Shown here in pieces: positions 1 through 7,232 of a stretch of 64,000 nucleotides of DNA. This DNA comes from DYFX01 sp964400625 (lineage in GTDB: Bacteria; Patescibacteriota; Patescibacteriia; SG8-24; DYFX01), in NCBI GenBank assembly GCA_964400625.1, contig CAYNUS010000006.1:9987-73986 (forward strand). The letters run 5' to 3'. Within the stretch, counting starts at the first letter, position 1; every line of letters starts with the position of its first letter. The position numbers were made by a program, and so were the translations under genes. The notes beneath the pieces are model-generated. The model did no database searches and was not told where the DNA came from. It worked only from the letters and a program-made list of their open reading frames with translations.

Positions 1-370
1 CCCCGATGGCCCCGGAGCCGCTCCGTCCGCCGCCCAGCAGGCCGTCCGCGTCGTGGACGCGGCGGCTCTCGAGATCGATGCGGATGCTCGTGTCGCGCCA
101 GACCGGCTCGGTCGACGTGTCGAGCCACTGCAGGTAGATCGACTTCAGCGGCGGCATCTTCCGGATCAGGTGTTCCGGGAAAGCCTCGCTGTCCGGGCAT
201 CGCCGCCGCCATTCCTCGGCGCGGCGGCGCTTCTCGTCAGCCTTGCGCTCCCCGTCGGGGTCGACGCGCACTTCCGGCAGGATCGGCATCTCGGAGACCA
301 GCTGCATGCCGGCCCGGACGATGGAGGGATAGTTCTCGATGACGAAACCCAGACCGCTCTTGCTCGACAT
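1..370 (-). CDS. hypothetical protein, 3' part beyond the window edge
   Basis: The reading frame is open from an ATG at 370 to the left edge (123 codons visible), so the C-terminus is missing. The start is supported by AAAGGTGG just upstream. The visible part begins MSSKSGLGFVIENYPS and has a highly charged Lys/Arg/Glu stretch around residues 38-50, with no signal peptide or membrane segment. I do not recognise the family. It is divergent from the methyltransferase at 418, sharing a region of less than 50 bases that holds promoter-like elements for both strands (TTCCAT-N16-TAGCAT on the minus strand). Confidence 0.6.
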   Translation of the reverse strand, partial: MSSKSGLGFVIENYPSIVRAGMQLVSEMPILPEVRVDPDGERKADEKRRRAEEWRRRCPDSEAFPEHLIRKMPPLKSIYLQWLDTSTEPVWRDTSIRIDLESRRVHDADGLLGGGRSGSGAIG

Positions 371-379
371 GGTCCACCT

Positions 380-409
380 TTGGAAAAGGACTGCGCGCCA
401 TGCTACGCT
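380..409 (+). promoter_or_regulatory. sigma70-like promoter of the methyltransferase gene
   Basis: TTGGAA (380-385), 18-base spacer, TACGCT (404-409). The expected transcription start falls at about 416, so the ATG at 418 would be leaderless. Confidence 0.45.
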
Positions 410-411
410 CC

Positions 412-427
412 TTCCATATGAATGGAA
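412..427. repeat. inverted repeat at the divergent gene junction
   Basis: TTCCAT-ATGA-ATGGAA, with 6-base arms centred on the methyltransferase start codon. It sits between two divergent promoters, which is where an operator would be expected. No regulator is linked to it. Confidence 0.35.
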
Positions 428-1209
428 AGAGACCCCATCGCGGCGGCCCGGCCCGCGGACCGAAGACCAGCTGGGAAGGCGTCGCGCGCTGGTACGGGAA
501 GCACATGGAGAAGGAAGACACCGTGCAGGACGCGGTGGTCCTTCCGGGCGCCGAACGCCTGCTCTCCCCCGCCCCAGGCAAGCGCTATCTCGACATCGCC
601 TGCGGCGAGGGCGCCTTCACGCGCCTCATCGCCAAGAAGCAGGGCGTGAAGGTCGCCGGCTTCGACGCATCGCCGTCGCTCGTCGAACGCGCGAAGAAGC
701 TCTTCCCGAACGGCGAGTACGCGGTCGCCGACGCGCGGAAGTTCGCCGCCAAGTATCCTCCCGCCTCCTTCGACGGCGCGAGCTGCCTGCTCGCCATCCA
801 GAACATCGACGAGATCGGCCCCGTCTTCGCCGACGCCGCCAAGGTCCTCAAGCCCGGCGCGAGACTCGTCGTCGTGATGAACCACCCGTCCTTCCGCCAG
901 CTCCGGCAGAGCGGCTGGGGCTGGGACGAGAACCGCAAGCTGCAGTACCGCCGCGTCGACAAGTATCTCGGCGCCTACGACGTGCCGGTCCAGGCGCACC
1001 CCGGCGCCGCGCCCGACGTCGTCACGCATTCGTTCCACCGCCCGCTGCAGGCCTACGTGAAGGCGCTCGCGAAGCACGGCTTCTCGATCGTCGACCTCGA
1101 GGAATGGACGTCGCACAAGACGAGCGACTCCGGACCGAAAGCGAAGGCGGAGAACGCCGCGCGCGTCGAGATCCCGATGTTCCTGGCGCTCGTGGCGAAA
1201 AGATCCTGA
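418..1209 (+). CDS. class I SAM-dependent methyltransferase
   Basis: A 263-residue Rossmann-fold methyltransferase. Motif I is YLDIACGEGAF (about residues 58-67), the acidic end of strand 2 is GFDAS (81-85), and VADARKF (103-109) is motif II-like; together they define the SAM pocket. The C-terminal half (NHPSF and the Trp-rich segment after it) should hold substrate specificity, which cannot be predicted. An in-frame ATG at 400 lies inside the promoter, so the start at 418 is preferred, with no Shine-Dalgarno and a probably leaderless message. It is a single gene followed by a strong terminator, convergent with the kinase operon. Confidence 0.85.
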   Translation: MNGKRPHRGGPARGPKTSWEGVARWYGKHMEKEDTVQDAVVLPGAERLLSPAPGKRYLDIACGEGAFTRLIAKKQGVKVAGFDASPSLVERAKKLFPNGEYAVADARKFAAKYPPASFDGASCLLAIQNIDEIGPVFADAAKVLKPGARLVVVMNHPSFRQLRQSGWGWDENRKLQYRRVDKYLGAYDVPVQAHPGAAPDVVTHSFHRPLQAYVKALAKHGFSIVDLEEWTSHKTSDSGPKAKAENAARVEIPMFLALVAKRS

Positions 1210-1214
1210 AACCG

Positions 1215-1244
1215 AAAGACGGCGGACATCCGCCGTCTTTTTTT
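1215..1244 (+). terminator. Rho-independent terminator between convergent genes
   Basis: Arms AAAGACGGCGGA (1215-1226) and TCCGCCGTCTTT (1229-1240), followed by a T tract. The A-rich 5' flank lets it act weakly on the minus strand too. The last base of the T tract abuts or overlaps the minus gene's stop codon. Confidence 0.85.
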
Positions 1245-1831
1245 CAGATCGATCCGGTCGCTTCCAGGAAGCCCATGATGCGCACGTGCGCCTCCTCCGG
1301 CGGCAGGGTGCCGTCGACGTCCGTCGCGTTGGTGAACGCGGCCTTGCGGCGCGCGTACGCCTCGGAGAGCGCGGAAAGCCATTCGGGGTTCATGGCGACG
1401 TCGTCGACGTCCTCATGGAGCGTCGCGCGGTGGCGCTGGAGCGCGACCTCGGCGGAGACGGTCATGTGGATCGTGGCGGTCGTCATGCGCGCGAAGCGGC
1501 CGTAGCATTCGGCCAGCGCGGAGGCTTCGGCCTCCGAGACGGTCTTGAGCGCGCGGTAGACGTCGGCCCAGACGGGCGCGTCGCTCCAGCCGCGGTCGAC
1601 GATGAGGACTTCCGCGTCCTCGTGGTAGCGGTAGTAGACGTCGATGAGCTGGCCGTAGAGCGCGAGCGCGAAGGCGAGCGACTCCTGCGGCGGCACCGAG
1701 AGCTGGGCCATGCGCTCGCGGTCGCCGAGCACGACGGCGTTCACGCCGCGCGCCGCGAGCGCCTTGCGGAGCAGCTCCGCCTGGGTGGACTTCCCGCTCC
1801 TCGGCATGCCGACGAATTCGATGAGTTTCAT
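1244..1831 (-). CDS. P-loop nucleotide kinase, thymidylate-kinase-like
   Basis: A 195-residue P-loop protein with Walker A GMPRSGKST at residues 8-16 and a DRGWSD segment resembling the substrate/LID region of dNMP and deoxynucleoside kinases. Length fits small nucleotide kinases, but the substrate-defining motifs of Tmk proper (DR[YH]) are altered, so the phosphate acceptor is uncertain. It is the last gene of the seven-gene minus operon that starts near 5375; its ATG overlaps the upstream stop codon in an ATGA junction. Confidence 0.7.
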   Translation of the reverse strand: MKLIEFVGMPRSGKSTQAELLRKALAARGVNAVVLGDRERMAQLSVPPQESLAFALALYGQLIDVYYRYHEDAEVLIVDRGWSDAPVWADVYRALKTVSEAEASALAECYGRFARMTTATIHMTVSAEVALQRHRATLHEDVDDVAMNPEWLSALSEAYARRKAAFTNATDVDGTLPPEEAHVRIMGFLEATGSI

Positions 1832-2337
1832 TTGCTGTCCTTGAAGAGCTTCTTGAGACGCTCCGTCAGCGCATCCTTGCCCTTGCCGGTCCGCGGCGGA
1901 CGCTCGAGGCGCAGTTTCTCGACGCCGCGCCTGTCGAACTCCTTGTCGTACGCCAAGGCGATGGCGTCGACGCGCTCCTGGCGCTCGGCGGCCGGCAGGG
2001 CGTCGAAGGCGTGCGTGCCGATCTCGTCACGAAGGTCGCGTTCGGCCAGCCGCAGCGCGAGCTCGTCCCAGAACACGCAGTCCTCGTAATCCGGAAGCCA
2101 CCCTCCGGCCTCCATGCGCGTCTCGAGCGCGAGCGACGGCTTCGTCGCGCCGTCTTCGCCGCGGTCGACGAGATAGCCGAGCCCTTCCTCTTCGGCGAGC
2201 TCATGGATCTTGTCGAGCACGCCGTCATGCGCCGCGCTCCGTTCGCCGTCCGGCCGATGGCCGTTCAGCACCTCTTCGCCGAGGTACGCGATCTCGAGCA
2301 GGCGTTCCAGTTCGGACTTGGTGAGTTCGAGTTTCAT
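1828..2337 (-). CDS. hypothetical acidic helical protein
   Basis: A 169-residue soluble protein rich in Glu, Asp, Leu and Arg, predicted to be mainly helical, with no membrane segment. Leucine/glutamate-rich heptads occupy the first 30 residues, and the C-terminus ends in a Lys-rich tail. I do not recognise the family. It lies 12 bases after the NadE-like gene and overlaps the kinase by 4 bases, so it is translated from the same message. Its start lacks a clear Shine-Dalgarno (GAAAG only). Confidence 0.65.
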   Translation of the reverse strand: MKLELTKSELERLLEIAYLGEEVLNGHRPDGERSAAHDGVLDKIHELAEEEGLGYLVDRGEDGATKPSLALETRMEAGGWLPDYEDCVFWDELALRLAERDLRDEIGTHAFDALPAAERQERVDAIALAYDKEFDRRGVEKLRLERPPRTGKGKDALTERLKKLFKDSK

Positions 2338-2349
2338 TTCGCTTTCATT

Positions 2350-2997
2350 TTACAGCTTCGGACCCATGGTCGGCAACGCCGCCTTGAACAGCGATGCGCG
2401 ATACGTCTTCTCGAGATACGCGCGCTGGGCCGCATCGAGCGGCGCGGAGCCTGCGGCCGCCTCGCCGTTCTTCTCCTTCAGGAACGCTTCCGTCGCGGCG
2501 TACGGGATGGCGGAAAGCTCCGCCGGGCGTCCGCAATCGGGATCGGGTTCGAGGCTGCGCGCGATCATGGCTTCCGGCGCGCCGATCGTGCGGCAGAGCG
2601 CGAGGACGTCGCTCTTCCAGACGCCGGCGATCGGGAGATACGACGCCGTCCGGCTCGCGAGGCTGAACTGTCCGAGCTCATGCTCCGTACGGTTGCGGCT
2701 GCCGACCAGCCAGCGGTCGCCCGCGATGGCGAGGCGCAGGAAACGCGCCCAGCGGCCGATCTCGTCCTCGCCGACGACGCCCGGCAGGCGCTCGACGCGG
2801 CCGAAGATCCTGAACCATGCGCCGTTCGGAAGTTCGGTCCCGACGTGCACCGCCATCACCTTCTCGGGAAACGCCTGCGCGCAGAGCCAGAACGCGAGCG
2901 CGCTGTCGGTCCCGCCGGAAACGGGGATCAGCAAGCCTCGCGCCGGAGCGGCCGTCTCGCGGATCCATCCGATGAGCTTTTGGAGCTTCTCTTCCAT
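2350..2997 (-). CDS. NAD synthetase-like ATP-pyrophosphatase
   Basis: The PP-loop motif SGGTDS (residues 27-32) marks an N-type ATP pyrophosphatase. GSRNRTE (99-105) matches the NadE segment that binds the nicotinate moiety, and KSDV followed by Leu/Ile and a Pro-Glu (128-142) matches its C-terminal dimer/substrate region. NadE amidates deamido-NAD+ using ammonia. At 215 residues this is shorter than usual (about 245-275) and the spacing between motifs differs, so a divergent NadE or another AMP-forming ligase is possible. It starts at a TGA-T-ATG junction one base after the SDR stop. Confidence 0.65.
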   Translation of the reverse strand: MEEKLQKLIGWIRETAAPARGLLIPVSGGTDSALAFWLCAQAFPEKVMAVHVGTELPNGAWFRIFGRVERLPGVVGEDEIGRWARFLRLAIAGDRWLVGSRNRTEHELGQFSLASRTASYLPIAGVWKSDVLALCRTIGAPEAMIARSLEPDPDCGRPAELSAIPYAATEAFLKEKNGEAAAGSAPLDAAQRAYLEKTYRASLFKAALPTMGPKL

Positions 2998-2998
2998 A

Positions 2999-3757
2999 TC
3001 ATTCTCCTCCGCCGAGGATCATCGGTTCGCCCGACAGCGCGGGGACCTTGCCGGAAATCGCGAACACGATCGCTTCGGCGACCTCCTCGGGCGGAAGGAT
3101 GCGGCGCTGAGGATTCGCCTTCTCGATCTTGGCGCGCGCTTCCGCTTCGGTGATGCCGCGATGCTTCGCCAGGCCCTCGATCGTCCGCCGCGCCATGTCC
3201 GTGTCGACGAAGCCGGGGCAGACCGCCACGGTCACGATCCCCTTCTTCCCGTACTCCTTCGCCATCGAACGCGCGAGGCCGACGAGCGCGTGCTTCGTCG
3301 CGGAATAGCCGGCGGCATACGCGTAGCCTTTGACCCCGGCGGTGCTGGCGACGAGGCAGATCGCGCCGGAACCTGAAGCGAGCATGTCGGGCAGCGCGGC
3401 GCGGACGAAATGGAAGGCGCCGTGCACATTGACGTCGAAAAGCCGTTTCCAATCTTCCGCGGAAAACTCATGGAGCGCCCCTCCCTTGCCGATGCCGGCG
3501 GACGCGACGAGCGCGCCGACCGTCCAGCCTTCGGCATGCGCGGCCGCGACGGCCCGCTCCGCGGTCGCCGGGTCCGCGACGTCGCCCTCGACGGCGATCG
3601 CGCGGCCGTCCCGCGCCAGCACGTCGTTCGCGGCGGCGTCGAGGTGCGCCTTCGTCAGGCCGACGAGGACGAGCGGGGCTTCCTGCGCCAAACGCAAGGC
3701 CGCCGCGCGCCCGATGCCGCGTCCCGCCCCGGTGATGATGATCGCCGCGTCGCCCAT
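2999..3757 (-). CDS. short-chain dehydrogenase/reductase
   Basis: A 252-residue classical SDR. The cofactor loop is TGAGRGIG (residues 9-16). The catalytic residues are N110, S138, Y151 and K155 within YSATK. The NAD(P)H-dependent substrate cannot be inferred; FabG-type 3-oxoacyl reductases are the closest general group. The ATG at 3757 is chosen because GGTGA lies 5 bases upstream inside the ung 3' end; a GTG three codons earlier, overlapping the ung stop, is an alternative. Confidence 0.85.
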   Translation of the reverse strand: MGDAAIIITGAGRGIGRAAALRLAQEAPLVLVGLTKAHLDAAANDVLARDGRAIAVEGDVADPATAERAVAAAHAEGWTVGALVASAGIGKGGALHEFSAEDWKRLFDVNVHGAFHFVRAALPDMLASGSGAICLVASTAGVKGYAYAAGYSATKHALVGLARSMAKEYGKKGIVTVAVCPGFVDTDMARRTIEGLAKHRGITEAEARAKIEKANPQRRILPPEEVAEAIVFAISGKVPALSGEPMILGGGE

Positions 3758-3762
3758 ATCGC

Positions 3763-4470
3763 TCACCAGTTCACGTCGCGCACGTCGATCTCGTCGGGCG
3801 CGTCCTGCACCCAGGCGATCGGCGCACCGCCTTTCGAAACGAGATAGGCGTTCGTCTTGCTGAAATGCCGGCAGCCGAAGAAGCCGTTGTGCGCCGAGAG
3901 CGGGCTCGGGTGCGGCGCCTGGAGCACGAGATGCTTCGCGCGGTCGATCTGCGCGCCCTTCTTCTGCGCGTAGGCGCCCCAGAGGAGGAAGACGATCCCT
4001 TCGCGCTCCTCCGAGAGCTTCCGGATGACGGCGTCGGTGAATTCCTCCCAACCCTTCCCCTGATGCGAGCCGGCTTGGCCCGCCTCGACGGTCAAGGTGG
4101 CGTTCAGGAGCAGGACGCCCTGCCGCGCCCAATGTTCCAGGTTGCCGGAGGCGGGAATCGGCAGTCCGAGATCCTGATGGATCTCCTTGAAGATGTTCTG
4201 GAGCGACGGCGGCTTCGGCACGCCGTCCGGCACCGAGAAGCACAGGCCGTGCGCCTGGCCGGGTCCGTGGTACGGATCCTGCCCGAGGACGACGACGCGC
4301 ACGTCCTCGAAGGCGACCGCGTCGAGCGCGTTGAACACGCATTTCGGCGGCGGATAGACGGTCTTCCCGACGTAGGCGCCGCGCACGAACGCGGCCAGCT
4401 CCTTGAAGTACGGTTTCCCGAATTCCTCGTGCAGGCGCGATTTCCAGGATTCGGCGAGGCGTACGTCCAT
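3763..4470 (-). CDS. ung: uracil-DNA glycosylase, family 1
   Basis: A 235-residue family-1 UDG, which removes uracil from DNA to begin base excision repair. The water-activating loop GQDPYH is at residues 63-68 (Asp65), the uracil-binding LLNATLTV segment is near 120-127, and the DNA-intercalation loop HPSPLSAH begins at His187. Length is normal. An upstream in-frame ATG exists, but the start at 4470 has GGAAG four bases before it. It is fourth in order after the SanA-like and GIY-YIG genes. Confidence 0.95.
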   Translation of the reverse strand: MDVRLAESWKSRLHEEFGKPYFKELAAFVRGAYVGKTVYPPPKCVFNALDAVAFEDVRVVVLGQDPYHGPGQAHGLCFSVPDGVPKPPSLQNIFKEIHQDLGLPIPASGNLEHWARQGVLLLNATLTVEAGQAGSHQGKGWEEFTDAVIRKLSEEREGIVFLLWGAYAQKKGAQIDRAKHLVLQAPHPSPLSAHNGFFGCRHFSKTNAYLVSKGGAPIAWVQDAPDEIDVRDVNW

Positions 4471-4480
4471 AGCGCTTCCA

Positions 4481-4741
4481 TTACAGCCGCTTCCGGAGTT
4501 TCCCGTCAATCAGCGCCGCCTTGGCCAGGCGCGGCAGGCGCTTGACCCTGGCCTCGAGCCTCAAAGCGGCGCTCCGATCCTTCACGAGGCGCTTCCAGAC
4601 GAGCGTGACCGGTCCGCGGCCGCGCGTATACTTCGCGCCCTTGCCGGCGAGATGGGCCGCCAGGCGGCGCGCGAGGTCGCTCGTCATGCCCGCGTAGTAC
4701 GTGCCGTCGACGCATTTCAGGATGTAGGCGTACCAGCGCAT
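4481..4741 (-). CDS. GIY-YIG domain nuclease (UPF0213/YhbQ type)
   Basis: An 86-residue single-domain GIY-YIG protein. It has YAYIL near the N-terminus, YYAGMT in place of the second half of the GIY...YIG pair, the conserved Arg in LARRL, and Glu in LRLEARVK as the candidate metal ligand. Such small proteins (YhbQ, YazA) are probable structure-selective DNA endonucleases. It sits directly before ung, so a repair role is reasonable but inferred. The gene begins four bases after the stop of the SanA-like gene. Confidence 0.85.
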   Translation of the reverse strand: MRWYAYILKCVDGTYYAGMTSDLARRLAAHLAGKGAKYTRGRGPVTLVWKRLVKDRSAALRLEARVKRLPRLAKAALIDGKLRKRL

Positions 4742-4745
4742 GGCG

Positions 4746-5375
4746 TCAGTTGGCGAGGTCTTCCTCGAACTCCCCCTCCACGTAATCCGGCGGCGCGACG
4801 TAGACGTCCCACCAGGCGCGCAGGATGGCGGGGATCTCGCGCAAGAGGAACGACGTCCCTTTCATGTAGCTCTGCAGGCTGGCCGAGACGCCGAAGCTCC
4901 GGATGCCGAGGCGCTCGCAGGTCCAGATGGCGCGCGGCAGATGGAACGTCTGCGTGACGAGGATGGCATCCTCGACGGCCCAGATCGAACGGGCGCGCGC
5001 GCAGGTGTCGTACGTGCGGCGTCCCGCGTAATCGACCGCCACCGCGCCCGGATGCACGCCGAAGTCCTCGACGAGCGCGTCGTGCATCGCCTGCGGCTCG
5101 TTGTACTCCTCGAAGCGGTTGTCGCCCGAGACGAGGATGCGCTTCACCTTGCCGGCGGCGAGGAGCCCTGCGGCGACGCTCAAGCGGTCGCGCAGCACGT
5201 CGGACGGCGTGCCGTCGCGGCGGAGGCCCGCGCCGAAGACGATCGCGACGGGCGCGGACGGGGCGTCCTCGACGGACAGCGCCATCGCGCCCTGTGCCGA
5301 GACGAACGTCCGGAGCGGGATCGCGAGGAGCGCGGCGAGGACGAGCGCGAGGATGAAGGAAGGCACGAGGCGCAT
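4746..5375 (-). CDS. SanA/YdcF-like DUF218 membrane protein
   Basis: A 209-residue protein with one N-terminal membrane segment (about residues 5-25) followed by a DUF218 domain: IVFGAGL, RILVSGDN, a TYDTCARA segment and LVTQTFHLPRA. Known relatives (SanA, YdcF) are envelope-associated; SanA affects vancomycin permeability in enterobacteria, but the enzymatic reaction is not established. It is the first gene of the seven-gene operon. Its ATG lies 8 bases after a TACGCT -10 box, so the message is probably leaderless. Confidence 0.8.
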   Translation of the reverse strand: MRLVPSFILALVLAALLAIPLRTFVSAQGAMALSVEDAPSAPVAIVFGAGLRRDGTPSDVLRDRLSVAAGLLAAGKVKRILVSGDNRFEEYNEPQAMHDALVEDFGVHPGAVAVDYAGRRTYDTCARARSIWAVEDAILVTQTFHLPRAIWTCERLGIRSFGVSASLQSYMKGTSFLLREIPAILRAWWDVYVAPPDYVEGEFEEDLAN

Positions 5376-5383
5376 ACCGCACC

Positions 5384-5412
5384 AGCGTACGAAAAACCGC
5401 GCTTCCTGGGAA
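5384..5412 (-). promoter_or_regulatory. promoter of the SanA-like operon, nested in the plsC terminator
   Basis: TTCCCA (5407-5412), 17-base spacer, TACGCT (5384-5389). The -35 and spacer lie within the preceding terminator hairpin and its T tract. Eight bases separate the -10 box from the ATG. Confidence 0.45.
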
Positions 5413-5418
5413 GCGCGG
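5392..5418 (-). terminator. terminator of plsC
   Basis: Arms of 10 bases (5397-5406 and 5409-5418, CCGCGCTTCC type) followed on the minus strand by TTTTT. It ends plsC transcription just before the next operon's -10 box. Confidence 0.85.
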
Positions 5419-5420
5419 CG

Positions 5421-6221
5421 TCATGCGGAGCGGAGTTCGGCGTCCTTGCGGCGCCATTCGGATTCGAGCCAGCCGCGGGAAGCGGCCTCTTCCGGGGCGT
5501 GCAGCGCGCACGTGACGACCGCGCGCGTCCCGGAAAGCGTGTGGCTCTCGAGCGCGGTCGCGCCGGACTGGCCCTGCCAGTCGATCGTGACCGACAGCAC
5601 CGGATACCCCGGCAGCGAGGCGCGCAGCATGTCGAAGCCTCCGCGCTTGGGCGGCAGCACGCGTTCGTAGCCGCCGCCGAGGACCTTCTTGCGGCTCGAG
5701 AAGCGCGTGCCCTCGGGAAAGATCACGATGCCGGTCCCGGACGCGTTCGCGTGATGCGCGGCGCGGGCGACGGCGAGCAAGTCGTCCGCGTTCCCGTCGC
5801 GGCCCACGAAGGCGCTCCCGCTCATCAGGCACGAATGCCCGAGGAAGAGCGCGCCATGCTTGAGCTCCTTCTTCAGGACCCATTCGACCGGCGGACGGCC
5901 GAGGCGGCGGAGCAGCGCCGTGATGACGAGGATGTCGAGCGTCTTGCGGTGGTTGGCGACGACGATGACCGGGGCCGACGGATCGGCGAGGACCGCCTCC
6001 GGCACGCGGAAGTCCACGCGGACGCCGAGCGCCGCGGAGACGGCCTTGAGCGACGCGTCGCCCCACCACGCCCGCCACTCGGCGCCGAAGCGCCTGCGCC
6101 GGGCGGGCGGGACGCGCGCGGCGGCGCGGAGCAGCCAGCCGCCGTACAGGTGCGCGGCGGCGGGCACGGACATGAGCGCGAAGACGAGCATCGCGAGAGC
6201 CAGACGGACGCGACCGAGCAT
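5421..6221 (-). CDS. plsC: 1-acyl-sn-glycerol-3-phosphate acyltransferase
   Basis: A 266-residue PlsC-type acyltransferase, which adds the second acyl chain to lysophosphatidic acid at the membrane. The catalytic NHRKTLD box (H91, D96) and the glycerophosphate-binding FPEGTR box (168-173) are present, after an N-terminal membrane segment at about residues 7-30. The ATG at 6221 is preferred over an upstream one because AAGGAGG precedes it and the upstream codon lies in the promoter. It is a single gene with its own promoter and terminator. Confidence 0.9.
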   Translation of the reverse strand: MLGRVRLALAMLVFALMSVPAAAHLYGGWLLRAAARVPPARRRRFGAEWRAWWGDASLKAVSAALGVRVDFRVPEAVLADPSAPVIVVANHRKTLDILVITALLRRLGRPPVEWVLKKELKHGALFLGHSCLMSGSAFVGRDGNADDLLAVARAAHHANASGTGIVIFPEGTRFSSRKKVLGGGYERVLPPKRGGFDMLRASLPGYPVLSVTIDWQGQSGATALESHTLSGTRAVVTCALHAPEEAASRGWLESEWRRKDAELRSA

Positions 6222-6255
6222 GCAGCCTCCTTGTCCCGACGATCGGAACCGGACG

Positions 6256-6284
6256 ATGATACGCCGTCCGGCGCGCGGCGTCAA
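6256..6284 (-). promoter_or_regulatory. promoter of plsC
   Basis: TTGACG (6279-6284), 17-base spacer, TATCAT (6256-6261). The leader then carries AAGGAGG before the ATG at 6221. It is divergent from the tRNA-Trp promoter 20 bases away. Confidence 0.75.
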
Positions 6285-6302
6285 TCGTCGCTCGCGCGCG
6301 TC

Positions 6303-6331
6303 TTGCCACGGACCCGCTTTCGTGATACCGT
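6303..6331 (+). promoter_or_regulatory. promoter of tRNA-Trp
   Basis: TTGCCA (6303-6308), 17-base spacer, TACCGT (6326-6331), about 21 bases before the mature tRNA 5' end. Confidence 0.65.
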
Positions 6332-6352
6332 GCCTTCGTTCCCGACACGCCC

Positions 6353-6426
6353 GGGGGCTTGGTGAAGTGGTATCACAAGGGTCTCCAAAACCCTTGTCGT
6401 GGGTTCGATTCCTACAGCCCCTGCCA
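6353..6426 (+). tRNA. tRNA-Trp (anticodon CCA)
   Basis: The acceptor GGGGGCT pairs with AGCCCCT (one G-U), and the discriminator is G followed by an encoded CCA end. The anticodon stem AGGGT/ACCCT encloses the loop CTCCAAA. The T arm is GTGGG-TTCGATT-CCTAC. It is a stand-alone gene with its own promoter and an immediate terminator. Confidence 0.95.
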
Positions 6427-6457
6427 AAAGCGCCTCTCCATGCGGAGAGGCGCTTTT
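6426..6457. terminator. bidirectional terminator (tRNA-Trp / M23 peptidase)
   Basis: Perfect 14-base arms, AAAAGCGCCTCTCC (6426-6439) and its complement (6444-6457), with a 4-base loop. A4 and T4 ends make it usable on both strands. It starts on the last A of the tRNA CCA end. Confidence 0.9.
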
Positions 6458-6461
6458 AAGT

Positions 6462-7187
6462 TCATGGAGCCATGTATTCGAGGGCGTCGAGCCATCCGGC
6501 GGTCTCGGCTTCCGTCTTCACGTAGCCGCGGATGTCGGTGGAGGTGGAGCTCTCGTGGATGCCGAAGTGCAGGTGCTTGCGGACGCCGTCGGCCTCTTCG
6601 GTGCCGCCGGCGCCGAGGACGCCGATGCGCTGTCCGGGCTTGAGGATCTGCCCGGCCTTCGGCGCGACGCTCGCGATCTTCAGGTGGCCGTAGATGACCA
6701 CGACCTCCTTTTCCTCGATGCGGCAGCGCTGCACGGCGACGCCGCCGTAGCCCCTGGCCCAATTCTTGAAGAGGAGCGGGCCTTCGCAGGCGGCGTAGAT
6801 CGGCACGTCGATGTCGGCCTCGTGCGCGAACGTCTCGAAGTCGACGCCGACATGGAACCCGTTGAACCGGTCGCCAGGCACGGGCGACGTGTGCGGATGG
6901 ATCTCGATGCCGAAGGGCTTCTTGGTGACCCGCGCGGCGGCGTCGGCGATCGGCGGGAACAGCGTCTCGGCGGAAGGGATCTCGATGGCGCGCCAGGCCG
7001 CTTCGGCCAAAGGCGCAGGATCGACCTCCGGCGTCCCCGTGCCGGCCTCGGGCGCGGCAGGCGCGACGAACCCGCCCGTCTCCGCGGGGGCGGACGGGAA
7101 GGCGGTCACGACGTTCGCGACGGCGGCGGAAACCGCGACCAGGGCGACGACGGCGTAGAGCACGGGATGGAGGCGCTTGGAGGTCAT
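6462..7187 (-). CDS. M23 family metallopeptidase, membrane-anchored
   Basis: A 241-residue LytM/M23 peptidase. An N-terminal membrane segment or signal anchor (about residues 8-30) and an Ala/Pro-rich linker lead to the catalytic domain. Zinc ligands are H112 and D116 (FHVGVD) and H207 of the HLH motif, with H168 in YGH and H205 as catalytic histidines. Such enzymes cut peptidoglycan cross-bridges outside the membrane. It is a single gene whose ATG lies 12 bases after a TATGAT box, with no Shine-Dalgarno. Confidence 0.9.
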   Translation of the reverse strand: MTSKRLHPVLYAVVALVAVSAAVANVVTAFPSAPAETGGFVAPAAPEAGTGTPEVDPAPLAEAAWRAIEIPSAETLFPPIADAAARVTKKPFGIEIHPHTSPVPGDRFNGFHVGVDFETFAHEADIDVPIYAACEGPLLFKNWARGYGGVAVQRCRIEEKEVVVIYGHLKIASVAPKAGQILKPGQRIGVLGAGGTEEADGVRKHLHFGIHESSTSTDIRGYVKTEAETAGWLDALEYMAP

Positions 7188-7199
7188 AGAGGACCGGAC

Positions 7200-7228
7200 A
7201 TCATAGCCGAAAAACGCGGTTTTGGCAA
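7200..7228 (-). promoter_or_regulatory. promoter of the M23 peptidase gene
   Basis: TTGCCA (7223-7228), 17-base spacer, TATGAT (7200-7205). The predicted transcript starts about 5 bases before the ATG at 7187. Confidence 0.7.
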
Positions 7229-7232
7229 GCCC

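Noticed and set aside
339..1505. Long open frames opposite or shifted to real genes (for example 339-1505, 1286-2089, 16183-18318, 19325-22528, 26447-28513, 58603-60531)
   Set aside because: They are Arg/Ala/Gly/Asp-rich shadow frames caused by high GC, lack recognisable motifs and overlap well-supported genes.
6222..6284. Earlier ATG for plsC
   Set aside because: It lies within the -35 box of a good promoter; the ATG at 6221 has AAGGAGG.
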